Shown here: piece by piece, positions 8,788 to 17,355 of the stretch
Layout of the letters: every line of letters begins with the position of its first letter
Numbering within the stretch: position 1 is the first letter of the stretch
Assembly (NCBI RefSeq): GCF_018613835.1
Contig: NZ_JAGGPM010000014.1
Span: 1 to 64,000, forward strand
DNA length: 64,000 bases
Source of the DNA: Arthrobacter sp. ISL-5
GTDB taxonomy: Bacteria > Actinomycetota > Actinomycetes > Actinomycetales > Micrococcaceae
Direction of reading: 5' to 3'
The notes under the pieces: generated by a model
What the model was told of the DNA's origin: nothing
Database searches by the model: none
What the model saw: the letters and a program-made list of their open reading frames with translations, nothing else
Made by a program: the position numbers and the translations under genes

Positions 8788-9759
8788 TTAATGTCCGGCC
8801 AGGGGCCCGTACATGACGTCAACGTCCCAGCGGGTGAAGCCGAGCCGCCGGTACAGCGAAACGGCCGGGGCGTTGTCCGCATCCGTGTACAGCATCACCG
8901 CGTGGAGCCCCTGCTGCTGGAGATGCCTGATTCCGGCCACGGTCAGCGCCTTGCCCAGACCCATGCCCTGCGCGGCCGGCGTAACGCCCACCACGTACAC
9001 TTCGCCGATGGCCGGGTGGCTTCCGTGCCGGGGGTGCACCTTGGTCCAGTGAAAGCCAAGGAGCTGCCCCTCGCGGTCTTCGGCCAGCAGGAACCCCGCG
9101 GGGTCGAACCACGGCTCCTCCATCCGGGCCTCGAGGTCCGCCCTGGTCATGGAGCCCTGCTCGGGATGGTGCGCGAAGGCGGCGCGGTTGGCCGCAAGCC
9201 AGGCGTCTTCGTCCTTGCCCGGCACAAAGGCGCGGAGCGCCACACCGTCCGGAAGAACGACGTCGGGCAGTTCAGCGGCCGCGGTGGTGAGCCGCATCTT
9301 CCACAGCTCCCTGACGGGGCCGTAGCCGTAGCGGGCCGCCAGCACCGCTGCTCCCTCGTGGTTGCCGTGGGACCAGGCCCTGAGGCCGTCGAATCCGCGC
9401 GAGGACTTCAGGGTGCCCACGAGCCGGTCCGCGACGCCCTGGTTCCGGTAACTGGGATGGACGGCGATTTCAAGGACGCCCGTGCCGTCCGCCTCGTCCA
9501 CCACCACGGCGAAACCCGCGAGGTCCTGTCCGGTTGCGGGATCGGAATCCTCATCGGGGGCGTAGAGGGCCAAGGTCAGCACCGAGTGGGGGCCGGTATC
9601 CGCGGCACGAAGCGTCACGAGGGTCTGTTCCGAGATGGAGGGATTGCCGTCGGATTCCTCGGCGGCAGCCAGCAGGGTTTTGATGTCCCGCAACAGCTCT
9701 ACATCACCACCGCCTTTGACGACGAGTACGGGCCAATTCTCCGGATGCGCAGGACTCAT
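8788..9759 (-). CDS. mshD: Mycothiol synthase (mycothiol acetyltransferase)
   Basis: Last step of mycothiol synthesis: transfers acetyl from acetyl-CoA to the cysteinyl amine of Cys-GlcN-inositol. 323 residues in two GNAT domains. The N-terminal one has EIAVHPSYRNQGVADRLVGT. The C-terminal, active one has VGVTPAAQGMGLGKALTVAG and ends YRRLGFTRWDVDVMYG. This is a hallmark of actinobacteria. Its ATG follows a TAGCCT box by six bases with no Shine-Dalgarno, pointing to a leaderless mRNA. It lies near glnR, from which it is separated by a small plus-strand unit. Confidence 0.94.
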   Translation of the reverse strand: MSPAHPENWPVLVVKGGGDVELLRDIKTLLAAAEESDGNPSISEQTLVTLRAADTGPHSVLTLALYAPDEDSDPATGQDLAGFAVVVDEADGTGVLEIAVHPSYRNQGVADRLVGTLKSSRGFDGLRAWSHGNHEGAAVLAARYGYGPVRELWKMRLTTAAAELPDVVLPDGVALRAFVPGKDEDAWLAANRAAFAHHPEQGSMTRADLEARMEEPWFDPAGFLLAEDREGQLLGFHWTKVHPRHGSHPAIGEVYVVGVTPAAQGMGLGKALTVAGIRHLQQQGLHAVMLYTDADNAPAVSLYRRLGFTRWDVDVMYGPLAGH

Positions 9760-9765
9760 GCTGTA

Positions 9766-9771
9766 AGGCTA
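9766..9771 (-). promoter_or_regulatory. -10 box of a leaderless mshD promoter
   Basis: TAGCCT (overlapping TATAGC) on the minus strand, six bases before the mshD ATG. It is back to back with the plus-strand promoter at 9799-9827. Confidence 0.45.
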
Positions 9772-9798
9772 TACGCCCGGCAGGCGGGGGCGCCTGAT

Positions 9799-9827
9799 TT
9801 GTGGCCTGCCCCGTTGGCCCGTATAGT
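9799..9827 (+). promoter_or_regulatory. Sigma70-type promoter of the small intergenic unit
   Basis: TTGTGG (9799-9804), a 17-base spacer, then TATAGT (9822-9827). This is the best consensus promoter in the window. Expected start near 9834, reading into the 19-codon ORF and the hairpin at 9943-9988. Confidence 0.65.
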
Positions 9828-9872
9828 CGTTATCTCATCCGGCTTCCCGGAGCAGTTTCCAGGAAGAAGTTT

Positions 9873-9932
9873 GTGAGGGGGATCCACCACTGGGGTGGCC
9901 TCGATACGTTCGACCCGTATGTCCTCCACTGA
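9873..9932 (+). CDS. Candidate 19-residue small protein or leader peptide
   Basis: GTG start and TGA stop encode MRGIHHWGGLDTFDPYVLH. AGGAAGAAG (9861-9869) is correctly placed as a Shine-Dalgarno. A strong promoter lies 45-70 bases upstream and a perfect 21-bp stem follows 10 bases after the stop, so it has all parts of a complete ~155-nt transcription unit. It runs opposite to both neighbours (mshD and glnR). It has no cysteine run, so it is not a cysteine attenuator, and no downstream plus-strand gene is close enough to be controlled. It could be a small protein, or simply the 5' part of a small RNA. I know no family. Confidence 0.45.
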   Translation: MRGIHHWGGLDTFDPYVLH

Positions 9933-9942
9933 AGCGTGACGC

Positions 9943-9988
9943 AACGCGAAACGGCCCGGACTCGAAAGAGTCCGGGCCGTTTCGCGTT
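9943..9988. terminator. Perfect 21-bp terminator hairpin, shared
   Basis: Arms 9943-9963 and 9968-9988 pair perfectly around a GAAA tetraloop. It can end both the glnR transcript (minus) and the small plus-strand unit. No clear U-tract, though the stem ends in AA/TT. Confidence 0.85.
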
Positions 9989-10012
9989 AATCCGCGTGTG
10001 GCTTTGAGGCCC

Positions 10013-10711
10013 TCAGGCCTCGGTGAGTTCGTCCTCCTGCTGCCGCACCAGGGTGAGCCGGTAGCCGACGTTCCTCACGGTGCTGATCAGGTTTTCGTGG
10101 TCGGCGCCCAGTTTGGCCCGCAGCCGCCGGACGTGGACGTCCACGGTCCTGGTGCCGCCGTAGTAGTCGTAGCCCCACACCTCGGTCAGCAGCTGCTGGC
10201 GCGTGAACACCCGGCCGGGGTGCTGCGCCAGGTACTTGAGGAGCTCGAACTCCTTGAATGTCAGGTTCAGGATGGCGCCGTTGACCCGCGCGGTATAGCT
10301 TGCCTCGTCAATAACGACGCCGGCGGCCCGGATTTCGGTGGGAAGGTCTTCCTTCTCCGGGACTGCCCGGGCAACGGAGAGCCTGATTCTTGCCTCCACC
10401 TCGGCGGGCCCTGCGGAGTCCAGCACGATGTCATCGACGGCCCACGCGGAGGACACGGCGGCCATCCCGCCTTCGGTGAGGATCAGCACCAGCGGAGCGC
10501 TGAGGCCCGTTGCCTTCAGAAGCTGGGTCAGGGAGCGGGCTCCCACGAGGTCTTTCCGAGCATCCAGGAGCACGATGTCGCAGGGATCCGTCTCCAGCAG
10601 GGCGGTGGGCTCGGCGGGGAGGATGTGCACCCGGTGGTTCAAGAGCTCCAAGGCAGGCAAAATGTCCACCGATGATCCGGTGCTGTTCGTCAGTAACAGG
10701 ATGTGCGACAT
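10013..10711 (-). CDS. glnR: GlnR-family nitrogen response regulator
   Basis: Orphan OmpR-type regulator of nitrogen assimilation. 232 residues from the ATG at 10711, which has a strong GGAGGAAC Shine-Dalgarno. The atypical receiver carries D50 in [11 protein letters not shown] but lacks the usual acidic pocket, as in other GlnR proteins that dimerise without phosphorylation. The winged-helix domain has [20 protein letters not shown] and [18 protein letters not shown]. It closely resembles Streptomyces GlnR as I remember it, including TEGGMAAV and [15 protein letters not shown]. No sensor kinase is adjacent, as expected. Confidence 0.9.
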   Translation of the reverse strand: MSHILLLTNSTGSSVDILPALELLNHRVHILPAEPTALLETDPCDIVLLDARKDLVGARSLTQLLKATGLSAPLVLILTEGGMAAVSSAWAVDDIVLDSAGPAEVEARIRLSVARAVPEKEDLPTEIRAAGVVIDEASYTARVNGAILNLTFKEFELLKYLAQHPGRVFTRQQLLTEVWGYDYYGGTRTVDVHVRRLRAKLGADHENLISTVRNVGYRLTLVRQQEDELTEA

Positions 10712-11034
10712 TGTTCCTCCAAGGGGCCGTCCGCGCATCATTGGGCGACTGAACCGGGCTTTCACCGGCCGGTACTGTGCTGGCTGCGGCGGGGCGGCAA
10801 CGCTGGCAAACCAGCGCGTCCGGTTCCTGTCGCAGGAAGCGTAGCTGAGCTTTGAGTATACCTAACGGTCCACTGACAGACACTGATCCGCGCCCGCAGC
10901 GCGCCGCATTTGCGACATATGGCAGTCACATAGGGCAGGATTGAAACCGTCAGGGCGCGCAGCCCTGCCCGTCAACGGCACAGCCAGGATGAGGACGCAG
11001 CGAAGTTGAGTGCAGAGTCAGAGATGAGTACGCC
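10712..11034. other. Divergent intergenic region glnR / membrane protein
   Basis: 323 bases. On the minus strand TATACT (10855-10860) is a plausible glnR -10, giving a leader of about 140 bases. A hairpin CAGGGC/GCCCTG (10951-10956 with 10962-10967) lies before the plus-strand gene. I see no convincing ORF and no clear GlnR box. Confidence 0.5.
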
Positions 11035-11814
11035 ATGGCCGCGCCTGAGGTGAGCGCTCCGGCCGCCGCCGGCCGCACGCTGAAGTCCTGGAGCATCGGT
11101 GTCATTGGCCTGGCAGGCCTGACCACCATCATCGCCAGCGTCTACCGGACGCAGGACGTCCTCCTGGCGGTGGCAATCGTTGTCGCCCTGGCTGTCGGCA
11201 TCGGCTGGCCGCACTATCTGGGAATACCCGCCAAAAAAACCCTGGCCGCCGTGATCGGCCTGCCGGGTGCCGGCTCCGCCGTGGCCGCTGCCTATGTTGC
11301 CGCCCCCGGCTACCTCGACTGGACCCCCGGATTCATCGCCCTGGGCGTCACGGCAGTGTTCGTGGTCCAGCTGATTCGGGGGACCGGCCAGGCGCAGCGG
11401 CTGGAATCGATCCTGGGCTGCTGCGTGGGCGTCCTCCTCTCCTGTCTGGGAGCGGGCTGGATCGCGGGGGCACGGTTCAACGGGGTCAAGGAAATGCTGC
11501 TTGTCGCCGGCGTAAGCGCCGCCGTCGCGCTGCTCGCTGGCCTCATCCGCTGGCCTGACCGGATCATTGCGCCGCTCGGAATCGCCCTTGCCGGGCTGGC
11601 GGGACCGCTGGCCGGGCTGGTGTTTTCCGACATCGCCGTCCTCCCTGCCGCGGTGTTCGGCGTCGTAGTGGGGGCGGTCCTGGTCAGCTTCCGCCGGCTT
11701 GTGACCCTCCGCGGGACCCCGCTGAACTTCCCGGCCGCCCTGGGCATGGGCCTGGCGCCCGTTTCGGCGGTCGGTTCATTGGCTTACTTCATAGACAAAC
11801 TACTCATCTCCTGA
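11035..11814 (+). CDS. Integral membrane protein of unknown function
   Basis: 259 residues with about eight hydrophobic segments, starting after a short Ala-rich cytoplasmic tail. Notable pieces are IASVYRTQDVLLAVAI, YLGIPAKKTLAAVIG and a late SFRRLVTLRGTPLNFPAALGMGLAPV. No transporter signature is obvious. The start codon has only a weak Shine-Dalgarno (GAG about 11 bases upstream). It is the first plus-strand gene after glnR and is followed 17 bases later by a 37-residue membrane peptide. Confidence 0.75.
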   Translation: MAAPEVSAPAAAGRTLKSWSIGVIGLAGLTTIIASVYRTQDVLLAVAIVVALAVGIGWPHYLGIPAKKTLAAVIGLPGAGSAVAAAYVAAPGYLDWTPGFIALGVTAVFVVQLIRGTGQAQRLESILGCCVGVLLSCLGAGWIAGARFNGVKEMLLVAGVSAAVALLAGLIRWPDRIIAPLGIALAGLAGPLAGLVFSDIAVLPAAVFGVVVGAVLVSFRRLVTLRGTPLNFPAALGMGLAPVSAVGSLAYFIDKLLIS

Positions 11815-11819
11815 CGCGT

Positions 11820-11825
11820 TAGGAT
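11820..11825 (+). promoter_or_regulatory. TAGGAT box before the 37-residue gene
   Basis: TAGGAT followed by six bases and ATG. It can be read as a leaderless -10 box, or its AGGA as a Shine-Dalgarno. The two readings cannot be separated from sequence. Confidence 0.35.
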
Positions 11826-11831
11826 GGCATC

Positions 11832-11945
11832 ATGTCCGTACTTGCATATGAAATTTTCTTCCTTGTCCTGCTCGGCGTCGCCAGCCTGTCCATGGCCTGG
11901 TTTGCCGGTTTTGTGGTCTACCGCCTGTTCAAAGGCCAGAAGTAG
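11832..11945 (+). CDS. 37-residue single-TM membrane protein
   Basis: ATG to TAG. Begins MSVLAYEIFFLVLLGVAS, continues with aromatic hydrophobic sequence and ends with a basic cytoplasmic tail YRLFKGQK. One TM helix spans almost the whole protein. It is preceded by AGGA at a suitable distance. It sits between the eight-TM membrane protein and the nitrobindin-like gene on the same strand. Function unknown. Confidence 0.65.
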   Translation: MSVLAYEIFFLVLLGVASLSMAWFAGFVVYRLFKGQK

Positions 11946-11984
11946 AACCGCTTTCCCTGCTAGCAGTTTCCAGAGGTAACAGCT

Positions 11985-12617
11985 GTGCCGATTGAGATCC
12001 CCACAGACCTGACCCCCGAACTGGTTCCGCTTTCCTGGCTCATTGGTGAGTGGGAGGGCCGCGGCCGACTCGGGTCCGGCGACGAAGATTCAGAACACTT
12101 TTTCCAGCACGTCTCGTTCACCCAAAACGGTCTGCCCTACCTTCAGTACCGTGCGGAGAGCTGGCTGACCGACGACGACGGCACCAGACTTCGGCCGCTC
12201 ACCGTCGAGACCGGCTTTTGGGCGCTTGAGCGCAAGCAAATTGAAGCCGACAGCGGCCCCGGCCTGATCCCCGGGGACATTGTTCCGGCACTCAGGAGCG
12301 CTGACGAGGTGGAGGCCCTCCGGAACACGGACGGCGGATTCGATATTTCCGTCTCCATTTCCCATCCGGGCGGGATCTCGGAGCTCTACTACGGCCAGAT
12401 CAAAGGGCCGCAGATCCAGCTGAGCACCGACATGGTGATGCGCGGCAGCCACTCCAAGGAGTACAGCGCCGCAACCCGGATCTTCGGCCTGGTGGACGGA
12501 AACCTCCTCTGGCGCTGGGATGTCGCCGCCGGCTCGTCCTCGACGCGCGACGCCTCGTCGGAACCGGGCAACGGCCTCGAAGCCCACGCCTCGGCGTTCC
12601 TGAGAAAAGTTTCCTGA
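11985..12617 (+). CDS. Nitrobindin-like heme-binding beta-barrel protein
   Basis: 210 residues from a GTG with AGAGG upstream. The N-terminal LSWLIGEWEGRGRL is the G-x-W-x-G-x-G signature of the FABP-like/nitrobindin (DUF1794) family. A histidine near the C-terminus (EAHASAFLRK) fits the axial heme ligand. Family members bind ferric heme and isomerise peroxynitrite to nitrate. The last ~35 residues carry a Ser-rich insert (SSSTRDASSEPGNG). Probably cytosolic protection against reactive nitrogen species. Confidence 0.87.
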   Translation: MPIEIPTDLTPELVPLSWLIGEWEGRGRLGSGDEDSEHFFQHVSFTQNGLPYLQYRAESWLTDDDGTRLRPLTVETGFWALERKQIEADSGPGLIPGDIVPALRSADEVEALRNTDGGFDISVSISHPGGISELYYGQIKGPQIQLSTDMVMRGSHSKEYSAATRIFGLVDGNLLWRWDVAAGSSSTRDASSEPGNGLEAHASAFLRKVS

Positions 12618-12739
12618 AAGGTTTCCCGGCAGGATTCCTGACAGTCGGAGCCGCTGGCTCTGTCCCGTCTGCCGTCCCGTCCGCTACGTTGGACTGAGGT
12701 CCCATATTCCTCTGCCCGCAGCGACCCAGGGAGCACCAC

Positions 12740-13462
12740 GTGGATGAAGCGACAAGCCCGGCGGACTACAGCGACCTCAAGGCCGTGTACTTCAACGGCA
12801 CGCTCAAGCGCTCGCCCCAGAAGAGCAACACCGAGGGGCTGATCACCGTGAGCCGGCTGATCATGGAGAAGCAGGGCGTGGCAACGCGGGTCATCCGGAC
12901 GGTCGACCATGACATCGCCAGCGGCGTGTATCCGGACATGCGCGAGTACGGCTGGGAAACCGACGAATGGCCCGAGCTTTATCCCGCCGTTAAAGAGGCC
13001 GACATCGTGGTGGTCGCGGGGCCCATCTGGCTGGGGGACAACTCATCGCAGACCAAGAAACTCATCGAGCGCCTCTACGCCCATTCGGGGGAGCTCAATG
13101 AGAAGGGGCAGTGGGCGTACTACCCCAAGGTGGGCGGCTGCCTGATCACCGGCAACGAGGACGGGATCAAGCACTGTGCCATGAACGTCCTCTACAGCCT
13201 CCAGCACGTCGGGTTCACCATCCCGCCGCAGGCCGACGCCGGCTGGATCGGTCCGGTGGGACCTGGGCCCAGCTATCTGGATGAAGGGTCCGGCGGCCCG
13301 GAGAGCGACTTCACCAACCGGAACACCACGTTTATGACGTGGAATCTCCTGCATCATGCCCGGATGCTCAAGGATGCCGGCGGGATTCCCGCTTACGGCA
13401 ACCTTCCGGAAGAATGGAAAGCCGGATCAAAGTTCGGTTTCGAAAACCCGGAGTACCGCTGA
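12740..13462 (+). CDS. Flavodoxin-like NAD(P)H-dependent oxidoreductase
   Basis: 240 residues, GTG start with AGGGAG upstream. The FMN-binding loop is NGTLKRSPQKSNTEGLI, followed by DIVVVAGPIWLGDNSSQTKKLIERLY, the second flavin loop typical of NADPH-dependent FMN reductases. The family carries FMN and reduces quinones, flavin or azo compounds. The substrate cannot be told. It is a single gene upstream of the YgfZ-like gene. Confidence 0.85.
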   Translation: MDEATSPADYSDLKAVYFNGTLKRSPQKSNTEGLITVSRLIMEKQGVATRVIRTVDHDIASGVYPDMREYGWETDEWPELYPAVKEADIVVVAGPIWLGDNSSQTKKLIERLYAHSGELNEKGQWAYYPKVGGCLITGNEDGIKHCAMNVLYSLQHVGFTIPPQADAGWIGPVGPGPSYLDEGSGGPESDFTNRNTTFMTWNLLHHARMLKDAGGIPAYGNLPEEWKAGSKFGFENPEYR

Positions 13463-13551
13463 GTGAACCAATCCGGTGGCCGGGACCGCCGGGACCGGTC
13501 CCCGATTCCGACCAACCGGAATACCCGCCAAGCCAAGGACGTTCCCTTCAT

Positions 13552-14637
13552 ATGACTATCAAGAGCACTCTTTTGTCGCGCCCGGGAGCCGTCGAGGCGG
13601 CCGGCGCCGATGCCGGCGTCGCGTCCCACTACGGTGAGCCGCTGCGCGAGCAACGCGCCCTCGCGGCCGGTACCGCCGTCGTCGACCTGTCCCACCGCGG
13701 AGTGGTCACGGTCACCGGACCCGACCGCCTGAGCTGGCTCAACACGCTGTCCTCCCAGCAGGTCACCAACCTCCAGCCCGGTGAGTCCAGCGAGCTGCTG
13801 CTCCTGACCATCCAGGGACGCATCGAATTCGATGCCCGGGTAGTGGACGACGGCGGCACCACCTGGCTGATCGTCGAGGCCGCCGAGGCTGCCCCGCTGG
13901 CGGAGTGGCTGAACAAGATGAAGTTCATGCTGCGTGTCGAAATCGCTGACGTCTCGGACGCCTGGGCCGTGCTGGGATCCGCCAGGGCGGTGCCCGAGTG
14001 GTCCGGCCTGAAGGTCTGGCAGGACCCCTGGCCGCACGTCGGTGCCGGCGGGTACGCCTACTCGGTGGTTGACGAGGACCACCATCCCGGCGCTGAGCGC
14101 CCGTGGTTCGAATACCTGGTGCCGGCGGAGGAGCTTGAAGCAACGCTGGGCGACCGTCCGCTGGCCGGAGTCTTGGCGGCCGAGGCCCTGCGCGTCGCGG
14201 CGTGGCGGCCGCGGCTCGGCGCCGAAACCGACGACAAGACCATTCCGCATGAACTGGACCTGCTCAGGACGGCCGTGCACCTCTCCAAAGGCTGCTACAA
14301 GGGCCAGGAGACCGTCGCGCGGGTCCACAACCTGGGCCACCCGCCGCGCCGCCTGGTGTTCCTCCAGCTCGACGGCTCGCAGCACACGATGCCCGCTCCC
14401 GGAAGCGAAGTGCTGCTGGGGGAGCGCAAGGTGGGGACCGTTACGTCCGTGGCCCAGCACCACGAGATGGGACCCATTGCGCTGGCGGTCATAAAGCGTT
14501 CCGTCGCGCCGGATGAAATACTGACGGTCATGGACGGAACCGAACCGTACACAGCCGCGCAGGAAGTGATCGTGGCTCCCGACGCCGGACAGGTGGTCGG
14601 CAGGCAGACCGGATTCCTGAGGGGGACCCACAAATGA
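13552..14637 (+). CDS. YgfZ/GcvT-like folate-binding protein
   Basis: 361 residues from the ATG at 13552. Upstream in-frame sequence overlaps the reductase gene and is not coding. The N-terminus resembles GcvT (VVDLSHRGVVTVTGPDRLSWLNTLSSQ), and the diagnostic YgfZ signature is K-G-C-Y-K-G-Q-E (about residue 245). YgfZ uses tetrahydrofolate to help maintain or repair Fe-S clusters, with the cysteine of this motif essential. Its stop overlaps the ATG of the ankyrin gene, showing an operon. Confidence 0.9.
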   Translation: MTIKSTLLSRPGAVEAAGADAGVASHYGEPLREQRALAAGTAVVDLSHRGVVTVTGPDRLSWLNTLSSQQVTNLQPGESSELLLLTIQGRIEFDARVVDDGGTTWLIVEAAEAAPLAEWLNKMKFMLRVEIADVSDAWAVLGSARAVPEWSGLKVWQDPWPHVGAGGYAYSVVDEDHHPGAERPWFEYLVPAEELEATLGDRPLAGVLAAEALRVAAWRPRLGAETDDKTIPHELDLLRTAVHLSKGCYKGQETVARVHNLGHPPRRLVFLQLDGSQHTMPAPGSEVLLGERKVGTVTSVAQHHEMGPIALAVIKRSVAPDEILTVMDGTEPYTAAQEVIVAPDAGQVVGRQTGFLRGTHK

Positions 14638-15068
14638 CAGACTCCACCGCACCCGGAGCGGAACCCGCGCCGTCGCCCGACGCGTCGCAGCAGCCCGACG
14701 AGGAAACCCTCGCGCTGGCGCACACCCTCTTCGATGCGGCCCGCAACGGCGAGACCGAGGTGCTCCGCAGCTACCTGAACGCCGGCGCGCCGGCCAACCT
14801 GACGAACGCCGCCGGCGATTCGCTGCTGATGCTCGCGGCCTACCACGGCCACGCCGAGACTGTTCAGCTGATCCTGTACCACGGCGGTGACGCCAACAGC
14901 GCCAACGGCCGCGGACAGACTCCGCTGGCCGGAGCGGTCTTCAAGGGATACACCGATGTTGCCCGCGTGCTGCTCGACGCCGGTGCGGATCCCGACGCCG
15001 GCACCCCCTCCGCGCGCGCCGCAGCGGAGATGTTCGCCCGCGCCGACATCAAGGCCCTGCTGGGCTGA
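14634..15068 (+). CDS. Ankyrin-repeat protein
   Basis: 144 residues, cytosolic. Three ankyrin repeats cover about residues 25-130: NGETEVLRSYLNAGAPANLT, DSLLMLAAYHGHAETVQLIL, GQTPLAGAVFKGYTDVARVL. The start overlaps the YgfZ stop (ATGA). Binding partner unknown. Similar short ankyrin proteins sit beside YgfZ-like genes in relatives as I recall, but I could not check. Confidence 0.88.
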   Translation: MTDSTAPGAEPAPSPDASQQPDEETLALAHTLFDAARNGETEVLRSYLNAGAPANLTNAAGDSLLMLAAYHGHAETVQLILYHGGDANSANGRGQTPLAGAVFKGYTDVARVLLDAGADPDAGTPSARAAAEMFARADIKALLG

Positions 15069-15072
15069 GTCC

Positions 15073-16590
15073 TTGGAGAATGTAGCCAGGCCCTGGCCCG
15101 CCCTCTGGTCCCTCGTCATCGGGTTCTTCATGATCCTGATCGACACCACCATTGTCTCCGTGGCCAATCCGAGGATCATGAAGGGGCTGGACACGGACAT
15201 CAACGCCGTCATTTGGGTCACGAGTGCCTATCTGCTGGCCTATGCGGTCCCGCTCCTCATCACCGGGAGGCTGGGTGACAGGTTCGGCCCCAAGCGGCTG
15301 TATCTCTCCGGGCTCGTCGTGTTCACGCTGGCCTCGCTCTGGTGCGGCCTGTCCGGCACCGTTCACATGCTCATTGCGGCCCGCGTCCTGCAGGGCCTCG
15401 GTGCGGCCCTGATGACGCCCCAGACCATGGCCGTGATCACGCGCATCTTCCCGCCGGACCGGCGCGGCGCCGCCATGGGCCTGTGGGGGGCCACGGCGGG
15501 CGTGGCAACGCTGGTCGGTCCCATCCTCGGCGGCGTGCTGGTGGACGGGCTCGGCTGGGAGTGGATCTTCTTCATTAACGTCCCCATCGGGATCGTGGGC
15601 TTCATCCTCGCCTGGCGCCTGGTCCCGTCCCTCACCACCCATCCGCACAGGTTCGACATCCCCGGCGTGGTGCTCAGCGCCGTCGGGCTTTTCCTGCTCG
15701 TGTTCGGCCTCCAGGAAGGCGAGACGTACAACTGGGGCACCATCACGGGCCCCGTGACGGTCTGGGGCCTGATCGTCAGTGGCATCGTGGTGCTGGCGCT
15801 GTTCGTGGGCTGGCAGGCGGTGAACAAGGGCGAGCCGCTGCTCCCGCTTTCCCTGTTCAAGGACCGCAACTTCTCGCTCGCCAACATCGGGATCACCACG
15901 GTCGGTTTCACGGTCACCGCCTTCGGCCTGCCCCTGATCTTCTACTACCAGATGGTGCGGGGCATGACCCCCACGCAGTCGGCCCTCATGATGGTCCCCA
16001 TGGCGCTGATTTCCGGCGGGCTGGCACCCGTGGTGGGCCGCATCATCGACCGCGTCAACCCGAAGTACATCACGTCCGGCGGGCTCCTCCTCATGGCCGT
16101 GGCGCTGTTCTGGAACTCCGCCCTCATGCATCCGGACACTCCGGTGTGGCTGTTCCTGCTGCCGAGTGCTGTCCTCGGTTTCTCGAATGCCGGGATCTGG
16201 GCGCCGCTCAGTTCAACGGCCACCCGCAACCTGCCGCCGCGGCAGGCGGGCGCCGGCGCCGGCGTCTACAACACCACGCGCCAGATCGGGGCGGTGCTGG
16301 GCAGCGCCGCGGTCGCGGTCCTCATGCAGGCCCGGCTCGCGGCCGAACTTCCTGCGGCGCCCGGTGCCTCGGGTGGCGGCGCCGGTCAGCCCGTGAGTTT
16401 CGGCGGCCAGCTGCCGGATGCCCTCCACGAGGGGTTCTCGACGGCGATGAGCCAGTCCATCATGCTGCCCGCGGCCGTGATCGTGCTGGGCGCCGCCGTG
16501 GCCCTGTTCTTCGCCCGTCCGAAGCCCGTGCAGGGCTGGGGCGGTCAGCAGCCTGCGGCGGCTGAGACCTCAGACGCCAAGACGCCATAG
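15073..16590 (+). CDS. MFS drug exporter, DHA2 (EmrB/QacA) family
   Basis: About 505 residues from a TTG at 15073, four bases after the ankyrin stop, giving an N-terminus like MENVARPWPALW. Later ATGs would cut TM1, and earlier starts lie inside the ankyrin gene. About 14 hydrophobic segments. TM1 has the DHA2 motif LIDTTIVSVANPRI, loop 2-3 has GRLGDRFGPKRLY, and motif C follows in GATAGVATLVGPILGGVLVD. A proton-drug antiporter by family. Substrate unknown. The weak Shine-Dalgarno suggests translation coupled to the upstream gene. Confidence 0.87.
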   Translation: MENVARPWPALWSLVIGFFMILIDTTIVSVANPRIMKGLDTDINAVIWVTSAYLLAYAVPLLITGRLGDRFGPKRLYLSGLVVFTLASLWCGLSGTVHMLIAARVLQGLGAALMTPQTMAVITRIFPPDRRGAAMGLWGATAGVATLVGPILGGVLVDGLGWEWIFFINVPIGIVGFILAWRLVPSLTTHPHRFDIPGVVLSAVGLFLLVFGLQEGETYNWGTITGPVTVWGLIVSGIVVLALFVGWQAVNKGEPLLPLSLFKDRNFSLANIGITTVGFTVTAFGLPLIFYYQMVRGMTPTQSALMMVPMALISGGLAPVVGRIIDRVNPKYITSGGLLLMAVALFWNSALMHPDTPVWLFLLPSAVLGFSNAGIWAPLSSTATRNLPPRQAGAGAGVYNTTRQIGAVLGSAAVAVLMQARLAAELPAAPGASGGGAGQPVSFGGQLPDALHEGFSTAMSQSIMLPAAVIVLGAAVALFFARPKPVQGWGGQQPAAAETSDAKTP

Positions 16591-16600
16591 CCGGGCGTCC

Positions 16601-17317
16601 TCAGCCGAGCAGCACGCTGGTCTGGATGCCGCCGGTGGAGAAGCCCAGGCTACGTGCCGTTGTGAGCGAGCCCTTGTTGCTGACATCGGAGCGCCACTGC
16701 AGCGTCAGCCCGGAAGCCAGGGCCTCGTGCGCGGCGATCGAGGCCGCAAGGGAACCCAGGCCGCGGCGCCGCCACTGCGGTGCCACGAGAACGCCCATGT
16801 GGGCCAGGATCCCCTCCCATTCCGAGTACGCGCCGCAGGCCACCGGCACCTTGCGGCCGTCCTCGTCATGCATGACCGTGTAGCGGTTCTCGAGGTCGGA
16901 GAGCCCTACTTCGTTGACGTCGTCCGGCGGGCAGAGGCCCTCGAGCTCGATGGCCTCGGGGTTGCCGTGCGAGACCGTCAGTTCCGCGGAGAGCTGCAGC
17001 AGGGGGAGATCGTCCGCGAAGAAGAGCGCAGCCGAGCCCAAACCGTGCCCGCCGTGCCGGCGGGTGATGGTCAGCAGGGTGACGTGCTGTGCCATTTCCT
17101 CATCGGAGATCGCGACGGCGGCGTCCAGTGCCCACTGCGGGCCCACCAGGGCGGAGCTGCCGAAGAGGCGGACGAACTGGACGGAGCGCGCCGAGTCGTC
17201 GACCCTGGTGAGCCGCTCCCCGGTTTCCAGGGCAAGGGCGAAAGCGCCGTCGTCGAGACCCAAGCGGCGCGCCCAGGCTAGCTGGATGATGGCGGCGGAA
17301 CCGGGCTCAAGACTCAT
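16601..17317 (-). CDS. GNAT-family N-acetyltransferase
   Basis: 238 residues. The acetyl-CoA loop is in MGVLVAPQWRRRGLGSLAAS (about residues 173-192), with the fold ending in ARSLGFSTGGIQTSVLLG. The N-terminal ~120 residues may be a degenerate second GNAT domain. Substrate unknown. It converges with the MFS gene (10-base gap). The ATG is six bases after TAGGCT, so probably leaderless. Confidence 0.83.
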   Translation of the reverse strand: MSLEPGSAAIIQLAWARRLGLDDGAFALALETGERLTRVDDSARSVQFVRLFGSSALVGPQWALDAAVAISDEEMAQHVTLLTITRRHGGHGLGSAALFFADDLPLLQLSAELTVSHGNPEAIELEGLCPPDDVNEVGLSDLENRYTVMHDEDGRKVPVACGAYSEWEGILAHMGVLVAPQWRRRGLGSLAASIAAHEALASGLTLQWRSDVSNKGSLTTARSLGFSTGGIQTSVLLG

Positions 17318-17323
17318 GCACCA

Positions 17324-17329
17324 AGCCTA
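17324..17329 (-). promoter_or_regulatory. -10 box of a leaderless GNAT promoter
   Basis: TAGGCT on the minus strand, six bases before the ATG. The identical hexamer at identical spacing precedes the GNAT at 27964. Confidence 0.45.
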
Positions 17330-17355
17330 CCGACCCCCGCCAACCCCGCCTCAAT

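Noticed and set aside
9873..9932. 19-codon ORF as a cysteine or amino-acid attenuator
   Set aside because: No run of one amino acid and no downstream gene on that strand.
9756..9944. 62-residue minus ORF in the mshD-glnR gap
   Set aside because: No start signal. It overlaps the plus-strand unit and mshD promoter.
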